A stretch of 64,000 bases of DNA from Sphingobium sp. (GTDB lineage Bacteria > Pseudomonadota > Alphaproteobacteria > Sphingomonadales > Sphingomonadaceae): contig JAHFPV010000011.1 of NCBI GenBank assembly GCA_023266575.1, positions 1 through 64,000 on the forward strand, in the 5' to 3' direction. Position 1 is the first letter of the stretch, and each line of letters opens with the position of its first letter. Below the pieces are notes generated by a model. It did no database searches and was not told the DNA's origin. It saw only the letters and a list, made by a program, of their open reading frames with translations. Of the stretch, positions 27,240-36,141 are shown in pieces. The position numbers and the translations under genes are program-made.

Positions 27240-27511
27240 GAACATTCCCCTTTACGAAAGAATGTTCCGTCCTGCGTCCACTCTGATCCGAAAGTCTGTT
27301 GCTTGCGCTTCCAGTACCGGTGGTCGAGGTCTGCCTAATTCTCAAATGCCCTACAGGCAAACAGGATTTTCTCGCAGATGCGAGATGATGCTAATCGCTG
27401 TGACATAAAAGTAACTATTCATTGTCGGTACAATGCGGTCCCAAGACGTAAAATGCCGCCGTGTCGGGGGGACACGGCGGCACCTTTTGTCACCTGGTCG
27501 AGGGGGGATGA
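27240..27511. other. Intergenic region between the porin and SulP genes
   Basis: 272 nt on the upstream side of the porin gene. It is visibly more AT-rich between about 27260 and 27440, as expected for a promoter region, and contains the SulP terminator hairpin at 27455-27481. No gene is supported in it. Confidence 0.6.
27455..27481 (-). terminator. Terminator after the SulP gene
   Basis: An 11-bp perfect stem (GCCGCCGTGTC / GACACGGCGGC) with a 5-nt loop of identical bases. On the minus strand it is followed by ATTTTACG, and it starts 31 nt after the SulP stop codon. Confidence 0.75.
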
Positions 27512-29008
27512 TCAGGCGACGAGCTGGCGCATCCGTCCGGTTGCGCCAAACAGTTCTACAGGCGACCCGGCACCGCGACGGCGATCGACCCATTCGCGCA
27601 CCATTTCCGCGCATGTATGGTCGATATGCCCCAGCCGCTCGACATTCAGGATGACGAGACCAGCGGTCGGCAGCGAATCGAGCTTGGCCGACAGCTTGGG
27701 CAGGTTGAGGAAGGTCGCCGACCCGCGCAGCGCGACTTCATGCGCGTCACCCCGGCTTTCTTCCTCCATCCTGAGCCGCAGACGGCTAAGGTGCGGCACC
27801 AGTTCCAGCATCGACAGGCCGATGCCGACCAGCACGCCGGTCAACAGGTCGGTAGCAACGACGCAGATCAGCGTCGCGGCCCACACCACTGCGGGCAACG
27901 GGCCATAACGGTGGAGCAGATGGCGAACATGATCGACACTGACCAGACGCACACCGGTGACGACGAGGATGCCCGCCAGCGCGGCCATCGGGATTTCGCG
28001 CAGCAGCCATGGTAGCAGCGCGACGAAGCCCAAAATCCAGATGCCATGCAGCACGGTCGACATCCGGGTCTTGGCCCCCGCCTGCACGTTGGCGGAGCTG
28101 CGGACGATAACGCCGGTCATCGGCAGCGCCCCGGCAAAGCCGCAAAGCAGATTGCCGACGCCCTGGGCGCTCAGTTCCCGGTTATAGTCGGTGCGCACAC
28201 CATCATGCATCCGGTCGACCGCTGCGGCCGACAGCAATGTTTCGGCACTGGCGATGAAGGCAATGGCAATCGCTGTGGTAAAGATCGCGGGGTTGAGCAA
28301 TTGCGCCAACAGCCCGCCTTCGGGCAGCGCAATCGCGCCCACAATCGATTCAGGCACTGTGACACGCGCGACCGGCAGGCCGAGCAGGAACGCGATCAGC
28401 GTGGCAGCAACCACGCCAACCAGCGCGCCAGGCACCAGCTTGAGCGAGGCGGGACGAAATTTCTCCCAGCCCAACATGCCAAAGATGGTGACCATGCCGA
28501 CCGCAAAGGCCGTCGCTGCATCGCCATTGCTCAGCCCGAAAATCTGGCCCGGCATCGCGATCAGATTTTGCAGGCCGCTCGACAGCGGCTTGTCGTCGAA
28601 CAGCACATGGAACTGGCCGACCACGATCAGCACGCCGATGCCCGCCAGCATCCCGTGGACGACCGCAGGCGAAATCGCGCGAAACCAGCCGCCAACCCGC
28701 AACAGGCCAGCAACGACCTGGATCGCGCCTGCCAGGATCAGGATGGGACCAAGGGCGGACAGCCCCTGTTCGCGGACGATTTCAAAAACGATGACCGCCA
28801 GACCCGCCGCAGGACCGCTGACCTGCAACGGTGAACCTGCCAGCAATCCCACGACGATGCCGCCGATAATTCCGGTGATCAGGCCCTTTTCCGGCGGCAC
28901 GCCAGATGCAACCGCAATGCCCATGCACAGCGGCATCGCCACCAGAAAGACAACGATCGACGCTACGAAATCGCGGCTGAATGTGCCGCCGGAAAAGGCT
29001 TTCAACAT
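27512..29008 (-). CDS. SulP-family inorganic anion transporter
   Basis: 498 residues. It begins with a cytoplasmic stretch then FVASIVVFLVAMPLCMGIA and GIIGGIVVGLLAGSPLQVSG, the conserved first SulP helices, continues with about 10-14 membrane segments, and ends in a STAS domain (about 400-498, ILNVERLGHIDHTCAEM). Members carry sulfate or bicarbonate. The gene starts 3 nt after the stop of a beta-carbonic anhydrase, so bicarbonate transport is the best inference from context, as for BicA-like systems. Confidence 0.9.
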   Translation of the reverse strand: MLKAFSGGTFSRDFVASIVVFLVAMPLCMGIAVASGVPPEKGLITGIIGGIVVGLLAGSPLQVSGPAAGLAVIVFEIVREQGLSALGPILILAGAIQVVAGLLRVGGWFRAISPAVVHGMLAGIGVLIVVGQFHVLFDDKPLSSGLQNLIAMPGQIFGLSNGDAATAFAVGMVTIFGMLGWEKFRPASLKLVPGALVGVVAATLIAFLLGLPVARVTVPESIVGAIALPEGGLLAQLLNPAIFTTAIAIAFIASAETLLSAAAVDRMHDGVRTDYNRELSAQGVGNLLCGFAGALPMTGVIVRSSANVQAGAKTRMSTVLHGIWILGFVALLPWLLREIPMAALAGILVVTGVRLVSVDHVRHLLHRYGPLPAVVWAATLICVVATDLLTGVLVGIGLSMLELVPHLSRLRLRMEEESRGDAHEVALRGSATFLNLPKLSAKLDSLPTAGLVILNVERLGHIDHTCAEMVREWVDRRRGAGSPVELFGATGRMRQLVA

Positions 29009-29011
29009 GGC

Positions 29012-29710
29012 TTACTCCGCCGCTAGGGCATATTCGCCTTCGCCGGCGAGGCGACGGGCGTGAGGCAGCGCGACGGGCATTGGCTGCCCTTCACGCAACG
29101 GCGAGAAGCGTCCGGTTTCGCCATCAAGGCCCATCACCAGACCGGCATGGATGTCGACATACCAACCGTGCAGAGCGATCTCGCCACGCGCGATGCCGGA
29201 TGCGACCGAAGGATGGGTCCGCAGGTGCGCGAGTTGCGCGACGACATTTTCCAGCGCCATGTTGCGCAGCTTTTCAGCATCGCTCAGATCGGCAGGATAG
29301 CTGGCCTTGCACACCTGCTGCGCGGCATGGCTGTGGCGCAGCCAGGCAGCGACATTGGGCATGTTGGTCAGGTCGGCCTCGGTGGACAGCGCCTTCATCG
29401 CGCCGCAATCGCTATGGCCACACACGATGATGTCGCGCACGCCCAGCACCATGACGGCATATTCGACCGTCGAGGTCACGCCGCCATTTTGCGTCGCGTG
29501 CGGCGGAACAATATTACCCGCATTGCGGCATACGAACAGATCGCCGGGCTGTGCCTGCATAATATGTTCGGGCACGATCCGCGAATCGGCGCAGGAGATC
29601 ATCAGCGCCTTGGGGCTCTGGCCGTCACTGGCGAGTCGATTGTAAAGCGCGCTTTCATTCGGAAAAGTGTGCTTTTCGAAGTTGAAAACGCGACCGATAA
29701 GCTCGTTCAT
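29012..29710 (-). CDS. Beta-class carbonic anhydrase
   Basis: 232 residues from ATG 29710 (AAGGAT ribosome site); a longer frame to 29764 lacks support. Zinc ligands and catalytic dyad: ISCADSRIVPE (C40, D42, R44) and IVCGHSDCGAM (H99, C102). It interconverts CO2 and bicarbonate in the cytoplasm. It forms an operon with the SulP transporter 3 nt downstream, a pairing that couples anion movement to hydration of CO2. Confidence 0.93.
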   Translation of the reverse strand: MNELIGRVFNFEKHTFPNESALYNRLASDGQSPKALMISCADSRIVPEHIMQAQPGDLFVCRNAGNIVPPHATQNGGVTSTVEYAVMVLGVRDIIVCGHSDCGAMKALSTEADLTNMPNVAAWLRHSHAAQQVCKASYPADLSDAEKLRNMALENVVAQLAHLRTHPSVASGIARGEIALHGWYVDIHAGLVMGLDGETGRFSPLREGQPMPVALPHARRLAGEGEYALAAE

Positions 29711-29782
29711 GGAGTCTATCCTTTTGTTGCTTTGCCGGTCAGGGGGCGGACCGGCCTGCAGCATAGATAGGAGAGCGGTTTT

Positions 29783-29795
29783 GCTGCGTCGCAGC
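29783..29795. promoter_or_regulatory. Palindrome upstream of the carbonic anhydrase-SulP operon
   Basis: GCTGCG-T-CGCAGC is a perfect 13-bp palindrome 73 nt before the carbonic anhydrase start, in a gap that otherwise shows AT-rich stretches (GTTAAATAG nearby). It could be an operator or a hairpin in the leader. A binding protein cannot be named. Confidence 0.3.
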
Positions 29796-29856
29796 GGCTT
29801 TGTTAAATAGTATGTCTGGACGTTGAATTGATACGCCAGCGCGACAAAGCCCGATT

Positions 29857-30573
29857 TCAGCGGCGATCGACCGTTGCGCTCAACATATAGCCGACGCCGC
29901 GCGCGGTCACGATCGGTGCGGGCCGGTCGCCATGGCGCAGCTTGCGGCGCAGGCGGCTGATCAGCACGTCGATGCTGCGATCGGACGATGGCGCATCCCG
30001 CACCCCGGCCAGTTCCATAAGCCGCGCCCGCGCAATCACCGTCTGCGGATGATCGAGCAACACAGCCAGCAATGTAAACTCAGCCGCCGTCAGATTGACT
30101 GGCGCACCAGCCGGATCGAGTACCTCCCGTCGCCCGAAATGCACCACCCAACCATCGAACAGCGCTTCGGTCTGGCGGCCAAGGCCCAGCGACCGGTCGC
30201 TCCGCCCCCGGCGCAGCACCGCCCGCACCCGCGCGGCCAGTTCGCGGCCCGAATAGGGCTTGGCCATATAATCGTCCGCCCCCAGCTCCAGCCCGACCAC
30301 TCGGTCAACCTCGCTGCTGTTGGCGCCGACCAGGATCACCGGCACATCGCTGCGTTCGCGCACGTCGCGGCACAGGTCCAGCCCGTCCGCCCCGCGCAAC
30401 GCCGAATCCAGCACGACGACACCGACCGGCATTGTGCCCAGCGCCTGGAATATATCATCGGAGGATTTGGCCGGCAGGACGCGAAAGCCGCTCTCCTCCA
30501 GAAATTCGCGGATCGTCCGGCGCAGGTCCGGCTGCGTCTCGGCGACCATGATCAGCGGCGCGGTTACCGGCAT
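29857..30573 (-). CDS. Orphan OmpR-family regulator with atypical receiver
   Basis: 238 residues. The phospho-acceptor Asp (VVVLDSALRG, D56) and Lys (MAKPYS, K105) remain, but the acidic pair that binds magnesium is replaced by Thr-Gln (MVAETQPDL, positions 13-14) and the switch Ser/Thr is Gly (LVGANSSE, G83). The winged-helix domain is intact (DRSIDVLISRLRRKL, RGVGYML) and resembles the regulator at 25512-26222. No kinase gene is adjacent. It may therefore work without classical phosphorylation. It lies upstream of the carbonic anhydrase-SulP operon on the same strand. Confidence 0.88.
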   Translation of the reverse strand: MPVTAPLIMVAETQPDLRRTIREFLEESGFRVLPAKSSDDIFQALGTMPVGVVVLDSALRGADGLDLCRDVRERSDVPVILVGANSSEVDRVVGLELGADDYMAKPYSGRELAARVRAVLRRGRSDRSLGLGRQTEALFDGWVVHFGRREVLDPAGAPVNLTAAEFTLLAVLLDHPQTVIARARLMELAGVRDAPSSDRSIDVLISRLRRKLRHGDRPAPIVTARGVGYMLSATVDRR

Positions 30574-30712
30574 CGCGGGCCGTCCGGCGCGGCATTGTCC
30601 GTCATCATCGCAACTCCTGCTCGGGCGAAAGCATCCGATCCCTGCGGAACCGGAGCGCCCGAATTAGGGACGGCGAATGTCTCCGAAATTTGCCGGACGT
30701 AACAAATTGTTG

Positions 30713-31240
30713 CTACCGGGACATCAGCGGCATCCGGGCGGCCGGATAACCCGTCACATCGGGCCATAGCTGCGCCATCACGCTCGCCAGCCACAAGGCG
30801 TCGCTGCCCGCCCAGTGTCGCGTCGGACAGCGCTGGTCTGCTATCCGCACCGCCGCGCTGATCTGCGCTTCATCGACCTGCCGCTCATCCATCAGCGTCG
30901 CGACATGATCGATGGCAAAGGGAGCCTCCCGTCCAGCGGCTGCCGCCAGCGTATCCAGCCAATAGGGATCGATCAGGCTGTCGGCGACCACCCGTCGCCC
31001 GCCCACCGCATCGGCCAACTGGTCCAGCACGACATGGGCAGGCAGGCCATCGCTCTCAATCCGCGCCCGGCTAAGCCCGTGCAGGGCCTCCGCCTCCGCC
31101 GTCCAGTCCCACCCCGACCAGTCGGGGTGCGGCCGGATCAGCCAGCTGCGCGCACCGTCCCTGCCCGCCAACCCGACCTCGATGGGAAAGGATCGTCCGT
31201 GGCGCGGCAGGCAGGACGCCTCGAAATCTATGGCAAACAT
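30713..31240 (-). CDS. DEDD-type 3'-5' exonuclease-like protein
   Basis: 175 residues. The N-terminal FAIDFEASCLPRHG matches Exo I of the DnaQ-like (DEDD) exonuclease fold (Asp-x-Glu), and RHWAGSDALWLA near the C-terminus could supply the Exo III His/Asp. The middle Asp is probably in VVADSLIDPYW. It is shorter and more divergent than RNase T or DnaQ, so the substrate is unclear. It stands alone between an orphan regulator and the divergent corA. Confidence 0.6.
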   Translation of the reverse strand: MFAIDFEASCLPRHGRSFPIEVGLAGRDGARSWLIRPHPDWSGWDWTAEAEALHGLSRARIESDGLPAHVVLDQLADAVGGRRVVADSLIDPYWLDTLAAAAGREAPFAIDHVATLMDERQVDEAQISAAVRIADQRCPTRHWAGSDALWLASVMAQLWPDVTGYPAARMPLMSR

Positions 31241-31417
31241 GGGCAGAACCGTCTCCGCTTTCGCGCGCTTTTTGATGCTCCCCTGTCGCCCCCAACTATG
31301 TCACGCCAAAGTCAGCCGCCACCCCCTTGACGAAAAATCATGCAAGTCGTGGTCCGACTGGGGTAGAGCGTCGGCATCTGCTAATCGGCAATCATCTTGC
31401 CTCAGCCGGACCCGCTT

Positions 31418-32386
31418 ATGACCGTCGTTGCTGCCTATCTCTATCGCAATGGTGCCCGCGTCCGGGCCGTGTCGATCGACGAACGAATCGACTGCGCCCA
31501 CGACAAGTCAGAATTCGTCTGGATCGGTGTCGCCGACCCGACGCTGGCTGAAATGCAGGCGCTCCAGCACGCCTATGATCTGCACCCGCTGGCGATCGAG
31601 GATGCGATCAAGGCCAACCAGTTGCCCAAGGTAGATCTCTATGGCGACCAGCTGTTCGTGGTCGCCCGCACTGCCCATGTCGAGGATGGCAGCATCTGCT
31701 ATGGCGAAACCGCGATCTTCGTGGGCCACAGCCATATCATCACCGTCCGCCACGGTTCGGCCCGCGCGCACCTGGCCTTACGGCAGGATCTAGAGGCAGT
31801 GCCTGCCCGCCTGTCCCAGGGGGTCGATTATGTCCTGCACGCCATTCTGGATTTCGTCGTCGATGGCTATCTGCCGATTATCGAGGGGATAGAGGAAGAG
31901 GTGCTGGCGATGGAGCAGCATACGGTCGACACATTCCTGGGCCGCGACGACATCACCCGCATCTTCAACCTGCGCCGCCAGCTGCTGCGCTTCCAGCGTA
32001 TCCTGACCCCGATGCACGAGGTCGCGACCAAATTCGTCAAGCAGGAACTGCCCTGCATCGACCCCGAAGCACGCCCCTATTTCAGCGACGTGCGCGACCA
32101 TGTCCGCCGGGTCCAGACGATGGTGGAGGATCTGCGCGAAATCCTGACATCAGTGTTTGAATTCAGCAATCTGCTGGAACAGCAGCGCACTGGCGTCATC
32201 ACCCGCCAGCTCGCCGCCTGGGCCGCGATCCTGGCGGTGCCGACCGCGATTGCGGGCATTTACGGCATGAATTTCGAACATATGCCCGAACTGCGCACCC
32301 GCTATGGCTATTTCGTGGTGCTGGGCGTGATCAGCATCGTCTGCACCCTGCTCTATGCCCGCTTCAGGAAACTCAAATGGCTGTGA
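31418..32386 (+). CDS. corA: CorA-family magnesium/cobalt transporter
   Basis: 322 residues from ATG 31418; a TTG at 31397 would add seven residues. A large N-terminal cytoplasmic domain ends in a long helix, then two C-terminal membrane helices. The pore signature YGMNFEHMPEL contains the invariant GMN. The short basic tail FRKLKWL is typical. It forms a pentameric divalent-cation channel in the inner membrane. Its end overlaps the next small gene by 10 nt. Confidence 0.94.
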   Translation: MTVVAAYLYRNGARVRAVSIDERIDCAHDKSEFVWIGVADPTLAEMQALQHAYDLHPLAIEDAIKANQLPKVDLYGDQLFVVARTAHVEDGSICYGETAIFVGHSHIITVRHGSARAHLALRQDLEAVPARLSQGVDYVLHAILDFVVDGYLPIIEGIEEEVLAMEQHTVDTFLGRDDITRIFNLRRQLLRFQRILTPMHEVATKFVKQELPCIDPEARPYFSDVRDHVRRVQTMVEDLREILTSVFEFSNLLEQQRTGVITRQLAAWAAILAVPTAIAGIYGMNFEHMPELRTRYGYFVVLGVISIVCTLLYARFRKLKWL

Positions 32387-32598
32387 CCAACGCCGTAGAG
32401 CGCGCCGCCCGCGCCATGTATGCCAACATCGCGCCCGACTGGGACTGGGACGATCCCGACGCGGAACCGATGCGGCATATGTATCGCGAAAACGCGCGTG
32501 TCGTGCTGACCACGATCCGCGATCCGGGCGTGCCGATGGACGCGCCAGCGCTTGCTGCCTGGCAGGCGGTCATCGACGCGATGCTGGCTGAGGCTTGA
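32377..32598 (+). CDS. Conserved-looking small hypothetical protein
   Basis: 73 residues starting 10 nt inside the end of corA. The sequence is Trp/Asp-rich near the start (APDWDWDDPDAEP) then helical (ALAAWQAVIDAMLAEA). I do not recognise a family. The tight overlap with corA supports it being real and co-translated. It ends 8 nt before the convergent tRNA gene. Confidence 0.6.
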   Translation: MAVTNAVERAARAMYANIAPDWDWDDPDAEPMRHMYRENARVVLTTIRDPGVPMDAPALAAWQAVIDAMLAEA

Positions 32599-32605
32599 GA
32601 AAAAA

Positions 32606-32682
32606 TGGTGCACCCGACGGGATTCGAACCCATGGCCCTCAGATTAGGAATCTGATGCTCTATCCTGCTGAGCTACGGGTGC
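32606..32682 (-). tRNA. tRNA-Arg (anticodon CCT)
   Basis: The minus strand folds into a full 77-nt cloverleaf: acceptor GCACCCG / CGGGTGC, D-arm GCTC / GAGC, anticodon stem TCAGA / TCTGA with loop TTCCTAA (anticodon CCT, reading AGG), T-arm ATGGG / CCCGT with TTCGAAT loop, and an encoded CCA end. Confidence 0.97.
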
Positions 32683-32718
32683 CCATGGCTTGGCCTCTAT
32701 TATGGGCGGGCGACGCGG

Positions 32719-33198
32719 TCAATTCTTCGCTTCGGGGGGGATGACCGGAAAAGGCAGCGGCGCGACTGGCACGCCTTCTTCCATCAGTGCCTTGGCCTCC
32801 GCCGGGGCGACCTCGCCATGGATGCTGCTATTGGCCTGCTCGCCATAATGCATGGCGCGCGCCTGTTCGGCAAAGCCGCGCCCGACCCAGGTGGAGCCTT
32901 CCAGCGCCTTTTTCTGCGCCTGGGCCAGCGCATCGACCATCGCGCGCATCTTGGCCGCGTCGCCCGCGCTGATTGCAACAGGCGCGTCCGGGGTGGGCGC
33001 ATCCTGCACCGCGACTGCCCGGCTGTTCCCCTTGGCTGCAACGGCAGGGGCCATCACGGCCTTCACCACCTGTGCGTCGCCGCAGATCGGGCAGGTCAGA
33101 AGGCCCCGCGCCTGCTGGTCCGCATAGTCCGCGCTGGAGCCGAACCAAGCCTCGAACACATGGCCCTGACGCTCACATTTCAGGTCGAACACGATCAC
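32719..33198 (-). CDS. DUF1178-family protein
   Basis: 159 residues from GTG 33198, which overlaps the amidase stop by 4 nt (GTGA). The N-terminus VIVFDLKCERQGHVFEAWF and the following LLTCPICGD give the Cys pattern of a small zinc-ribbon-like domain typical of DUF1178. The function is unknown. The three-gene order glutaredoxin, amidase, DUF1178 recurs in alphaproteobacteria as I recall. Confidence 0.85.
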   Translation of the reverse strand: MIVFDLKCERQGHVFEAWFGSSADYADQQARGLLTCPICGDAQVVKAVMAPAVAAKGNSRAVAVQDAPTPDAPVAISAGDAAKMRAMVDALAQAQKKALEGSTWVGRGFAEQARAMHYGEQANSSIHGEVAPAEAKALMEEGVPVAPLPFPVIPPEAKN

Positions 33199-34025
33199 GA
33201 AATTTGCACTTCCTGCGGAATGATACGGCGGTTGGCGATGGCGGGCACCCGCGCCCGCACATCCCCTAGCCGCGTCAGGTTGATATCGACAAGCCCCAGC
33301 CCCGCGCTCTCGCCCATATCCAGCAGCACCTCGCCCCATGGGTCGATCACCACACTATGGCCATAGGTGACGCGCCCGTCCGCATGGGTGCCGACCTGCG
33401 CGGTGGCGATCACGAAACAGCCCGCCTCAATCGCGCGCGCGCGCAACAGGACATGCCAGTGCGCCTGTCCCGTCGGCACGGTGAAGGCCGCCGGTGCCAG
33501 CAGGATCGTCGCCCCGGCATTGGTGAGTGCGCGATAAAGATCGGGAAAGCGCATGTCGTAACAGATCGAAAAGCCCATCCGCCCCCAGGGCGTATCGGCC
33601 GCGACCACCTGTTCGCCCGGCCCATAGACCGACGACTCGCGCCAGCTTTCGCCGGTAGCGAGATCGACGTCGAACAGGTGAATCTTGTCATAACTCGCCC
33701 GTATCGCGCCTGTATCATCGATCAGGAAACTGCGATTGGCCCAGCGCCCGTCGGCCCGCTCGTCCTTCAGCGGCAGCGATCCGATATGGACCCACAAGCC
33801 ATGTCTGGCTGCTGCATCCCGCACGGCGGCCAGCACGCCATCCTCGGCCTGCGACCGCAAAGTCGCGGCGGCGCGGCTGCGGTCGCGGTCCAGATAGCCC
33901 GCCATTTCCGGGGTGAAGAACATGTCCGCTCCCTCGCCCTTGGCCCGCTCCACCATCTCGACAATCGCCGCGGCATTGGCGGCTGGGTCGATGCCGCTGG
34001 TCATCTGGAACAGCGCGGCGCGCAT
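33195..34025 (-). CDS. Nit2-type carbon-nitrogen hydrolase
   Basis: 276 residues from ATG 34025 (MRAALFQMTSG); a GTG at 34034 would overlap grxC by 4 nt. The Glu-Lys-Cys triad of the nitrilase superfamily is present: FFTPEMAGY (Glu), SYDKIHLFDVD (Lys) and FSICYDMRFPDLYR (Cys). The closest type is omega-amidase/deaminated glutathione amidase, a metabolite repair enzyme. Its position directly after glutaredoxin fits a glutathione-related role. Confidence 0.88.
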   Translation of the reverse strand: MRAALFQMTSGIDPAANAAAIVEMVERAKGEGADMFFTPEMAGYLDRDRSRAAATLRSQAEDGVLAAVRDAAARHGLWVHIGSLPLKDERADGRWANRSFLIDDTGAIRASYDKIHLFDVDLATGESWRESSVYGPGEQVVAADTPWGRMGFSICYDMRFPDLYRALTNAGATILLAPAAFTVPTGQAHWHVLLRARAIEAGCFVIATAQVGTHADGRVTYGHSVVIDPWGEVLLDMGESAGLGLVDINLTRLGDVRARVPAIANRRIIPQEVQIS

Positions 34026-34030
34026 CGTCG

Positions 34031-34288
34031 TCACAGGCCCAATAGCGGGTCGAGCTTGCCCTGCCGGTTCAGCGCCGCCATGTCATCGCTGCCGCCAATA
34101 TGCTGACCGTCGATGAAAATCTGCGGCACGGTGCTGCCGCCCCGGCTGCGCTCCAGCATTTCGGCGCGTTTCGGCCCGCCCATGCTGATATCATATTCCT
34201 CGAACGCGACGCCCTTGTCGGTCAGCAACGCCTTTGCCCGCGCGCAATAGCCGCAAAATGCCTTGGTGTAGATTTCGACCTTTGCCAT
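34031..34288 (-). CDS. grxC: Glutaredoxin 3
   Basis: 85 residues, the standard length. The dithiol active site is FCGYCARAK, followed by GGSTVPQIFIDGQHIGGSDDM, which holds the conserved cis-Pro and glutathione-binding Gly-Gly. It reduces disulfides in the cytoplasm with glutathione. First gene of a grxC-amidase-DUF1178 operon and downstream of comF on the same strand. Confidence 0.95.
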   Translation of the reverse strand: MAKVEIYTKAFCGYCARAKALLTDKGVAFEEYDISMGGPKRAEMLERSRGGSTVPQIFIDGQHIGGSDDMAALNRQGKLDPLLGL

Positions 34289-34339
34289 CTGTCCGTCATC
34301 ACTCCTTATTCCCTGAAATTGGGGCTTATCGCAGCTTTG

Positions 34340-35089
34340 TCAATCGACGCCTTCGCGCGGCAAGGCCCGCGCCCAGCAGAGCAACCGCACCTCGCCTGCC
34401 CCGCCGCGCTTCAAAACGCGGGTGCAGGCCGCCGCCGTCGCGCCGCTGGTATGCACATCATCGATCAGCAGGATGCGCCGTCCCTTCAGCCCATGCCCGT
34501 CCGCCAGCGCGAATGCCCCGTGCACCGCTTTGGCGCGCTGGCCCGGATGCATACCGCGCAGGGGCACCGTCCGTTTGACCCGCAACAGGCTGTGCTTGTC
34601 CACCGCCAGTCCCGTCAGCCGCCCCAGATGATCCGCGATCAGCGCCGACTGGTTGAACCCCCGCCCCCATAGCCGCCAGCGATGCAGCGGCACCGGCACG
34701 ATCAGCGGCGGATCATCACCCGCCACCGGCACATGGCGCAGCATCTGCCGCGCGACCAGCCGGGCGAGGCCAATGCGTCGCCCATATTTCAGCCGCAGCG
34801 CCACCGTGCGCGCCACATCGCCATAGGCCAGCACTGCCCGCGCGCTGTCGAAGGGCGGCGGATCAGCCAGGCACGCGCCGCACGCCGCCCCATCCCCCAT
34901 GTCATGCGGAAAAGGGATGCCGCAACGCGCGCAGCAAGGTTCGCCCAAAAATTCCATGCCGCCCCAGCAAGACAGACAGAAACCATGATCCTCCCCCACG
35001 ATCGTCCCGCAACCGGGGCAGCGCGGCGGCAACGCATAATCGAGCGCGGGGCGGATCGCGCTCTTGAGAAGCGGCAGGAAAGGCATCAT
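34340..35089 (-). CDS. ComF-family phosphoribosyltransferase-like protein
   Basis: 249 residues from ATG 35089. An N-terminal double zinc ribbon is visible (CPGCGTI, CLSCWGG, CARCGIPF, CGACL), then a type I phosphoribosyltransferase domain with the PRPP loop RRILLIDDVHTSGAT. ComF proteins are linked to DNA uptake in naturally competent bacteria, but many non-competent bacteria have them. Divergent from the methyltransferase gene, with only 41 nt between starts. Confidence 0.9.
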   Translation of the reverse strand: MMPFLPLLKSAIRPALDYALPPRCPGCGTIVGEDHGFCLSCWGGMEFLGEPCCARCGIPFPHDMGDGAACGACLADPPPFDSARAVLAYGDVARTVALRLKYGRRIGLARLVARQMLRHVPVAGDDPPLIVPVPLHRWRLWGRGFNQSALIADHLGRLTGLAVDKHSLLRVKRTVPLRGMHPGQRAKAVHGAFALADGHGLKGRRILLIDDVHTSGATAAACTRVLKRGGAGEVRLLCWARALPREGVD

Positions 35090-35130
35090 CTGCCTTGTCC
35101 CCCCTTCCCGCCCGTTGCACAAGGCCCGGC

Positions 35131-35979
35131 ATGAGCAGCCCCGACATCTTCGACCGATCCCTGCGCAGCATCCGGCGGGACCGGATGCTGGCCGATTTCG
35201 CGGCCCACGACTTTCTCTATCGCGCGATGCTGGACGAACTGCTCGACCGGCTGGGCGATGTGCAGCGCGACCTGCCCGAAGCGCTGGTGATCGGCTGCCC
35301 GGACGGTAGCGCCAGGACCGCGCTGGAAGCGATGGGCAAGCGTGTCGCCTGTATCGATCCCGGCTTCCTCGCTGCCCGTGCCCATGGCGGGGTGCAGGGG
35401 GATGAGGATGCCCTGCCCTTTGCCGACAATAGTTTCGATCTGATCCTGGCCTGCGGCACGCTCGACAGCGTCAATGACCTGCCCGGCGCGCTGATCCTGA
35501 TGCGGCGGGTGCTGCGGCCCGACGGGCTGATGCTTGCCGCCTTCACGGGCGCGGGCAGCCTGCCCCGCCTGCGCGCCGCGCTGATGGCGGGCGAAGGCGA
35601 CCGGCCCGGCCAGCATATCCACCCGCAGGTCGATGTGCGATCGGCTGGCGACCTGCTCAGCCGCGCGGGTTTCGCGATGCCGGTCGCGGATGGCGAAACG
35701 CTGAGCGTCCGCTATGGCGACCTGCTGCGCCTGATGCACGACCTTCGCGGCATGGGCGCGGGCAACATGTTGACGGCACGCCCGCCCGCATTGCGCCGGG
35801 ACGCGCTGGTAGGTGCCGCCGCCCATTTTGTCGATGCCGCCGACCCGGACGGCCGCACGGCGGAGCAGATCGCCATCGTCTATCTCTCCGGCTGGAAACC
35901 CGACCCCAGCCAGGCCGCCCCGGCCCGGCGCGGCAGCGCGACGGTCTCGCTGGCGGCGGCGTTGAAAGGGAAGGATTGA
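35131..35979 (+). CDS. SAM-dependent methyltransferase (BioC/NDUFAF5-like)
   Basis: 282 residues from ATG 35131. After IFDRSLRSIRRDRM, the Rossmann-type methyltransferase fold shows ALVIGCPDGSA (motif I position), the acidic end of ACIDPGF, and LPFADNSFDLILACGTLDSV (motif IV/post-I), followed by LRPDGLMLAAFTG. This layout matches the BioC-like group that includes mitochondrial NDUFAF5. The substrate is not determined; the GxGxG loop is somewhat degenerate. Confidence 0.8.
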   Translation: MSSPDIFDRSLRSIRRDRMLADFAAHDFLYRAMLDELLDRLGDVQRDLPEALVIGCPDGSARTALEAMGKRVACIDPGFLAARAHGGVQGDEDALPFADNSFDLILACGTLDSVNDLPGALILMRRVLRPDGLMLAAFTGAGSLPRLRAALMAGEGDRPGQHIHPQVDVRSAGDLLSRAGFAMPVADGETLSVRYGDLLRLMHDLRGMGAGNMLTARPPALRRDALVGAAAHFVDAADPDGRTAEQIAIVYLSGWKPDPSQAAPARRGSATVSLAAALKGKD

Positions 35980-36141
35980 GCGCGACCGGTCTGCTGTCCT
36001 ACATGAATACCCCGTGCTAAAAGCCGCATCCGGCTCTTTCCATCGTATAATTGCTCGACCCAGATGCGTAATATTATTATCCAATCCTGTTCGCAAATGT
36101 CACGATTGCCGGGAAATATGCGAAGTTAAGCCCGGAAAATC

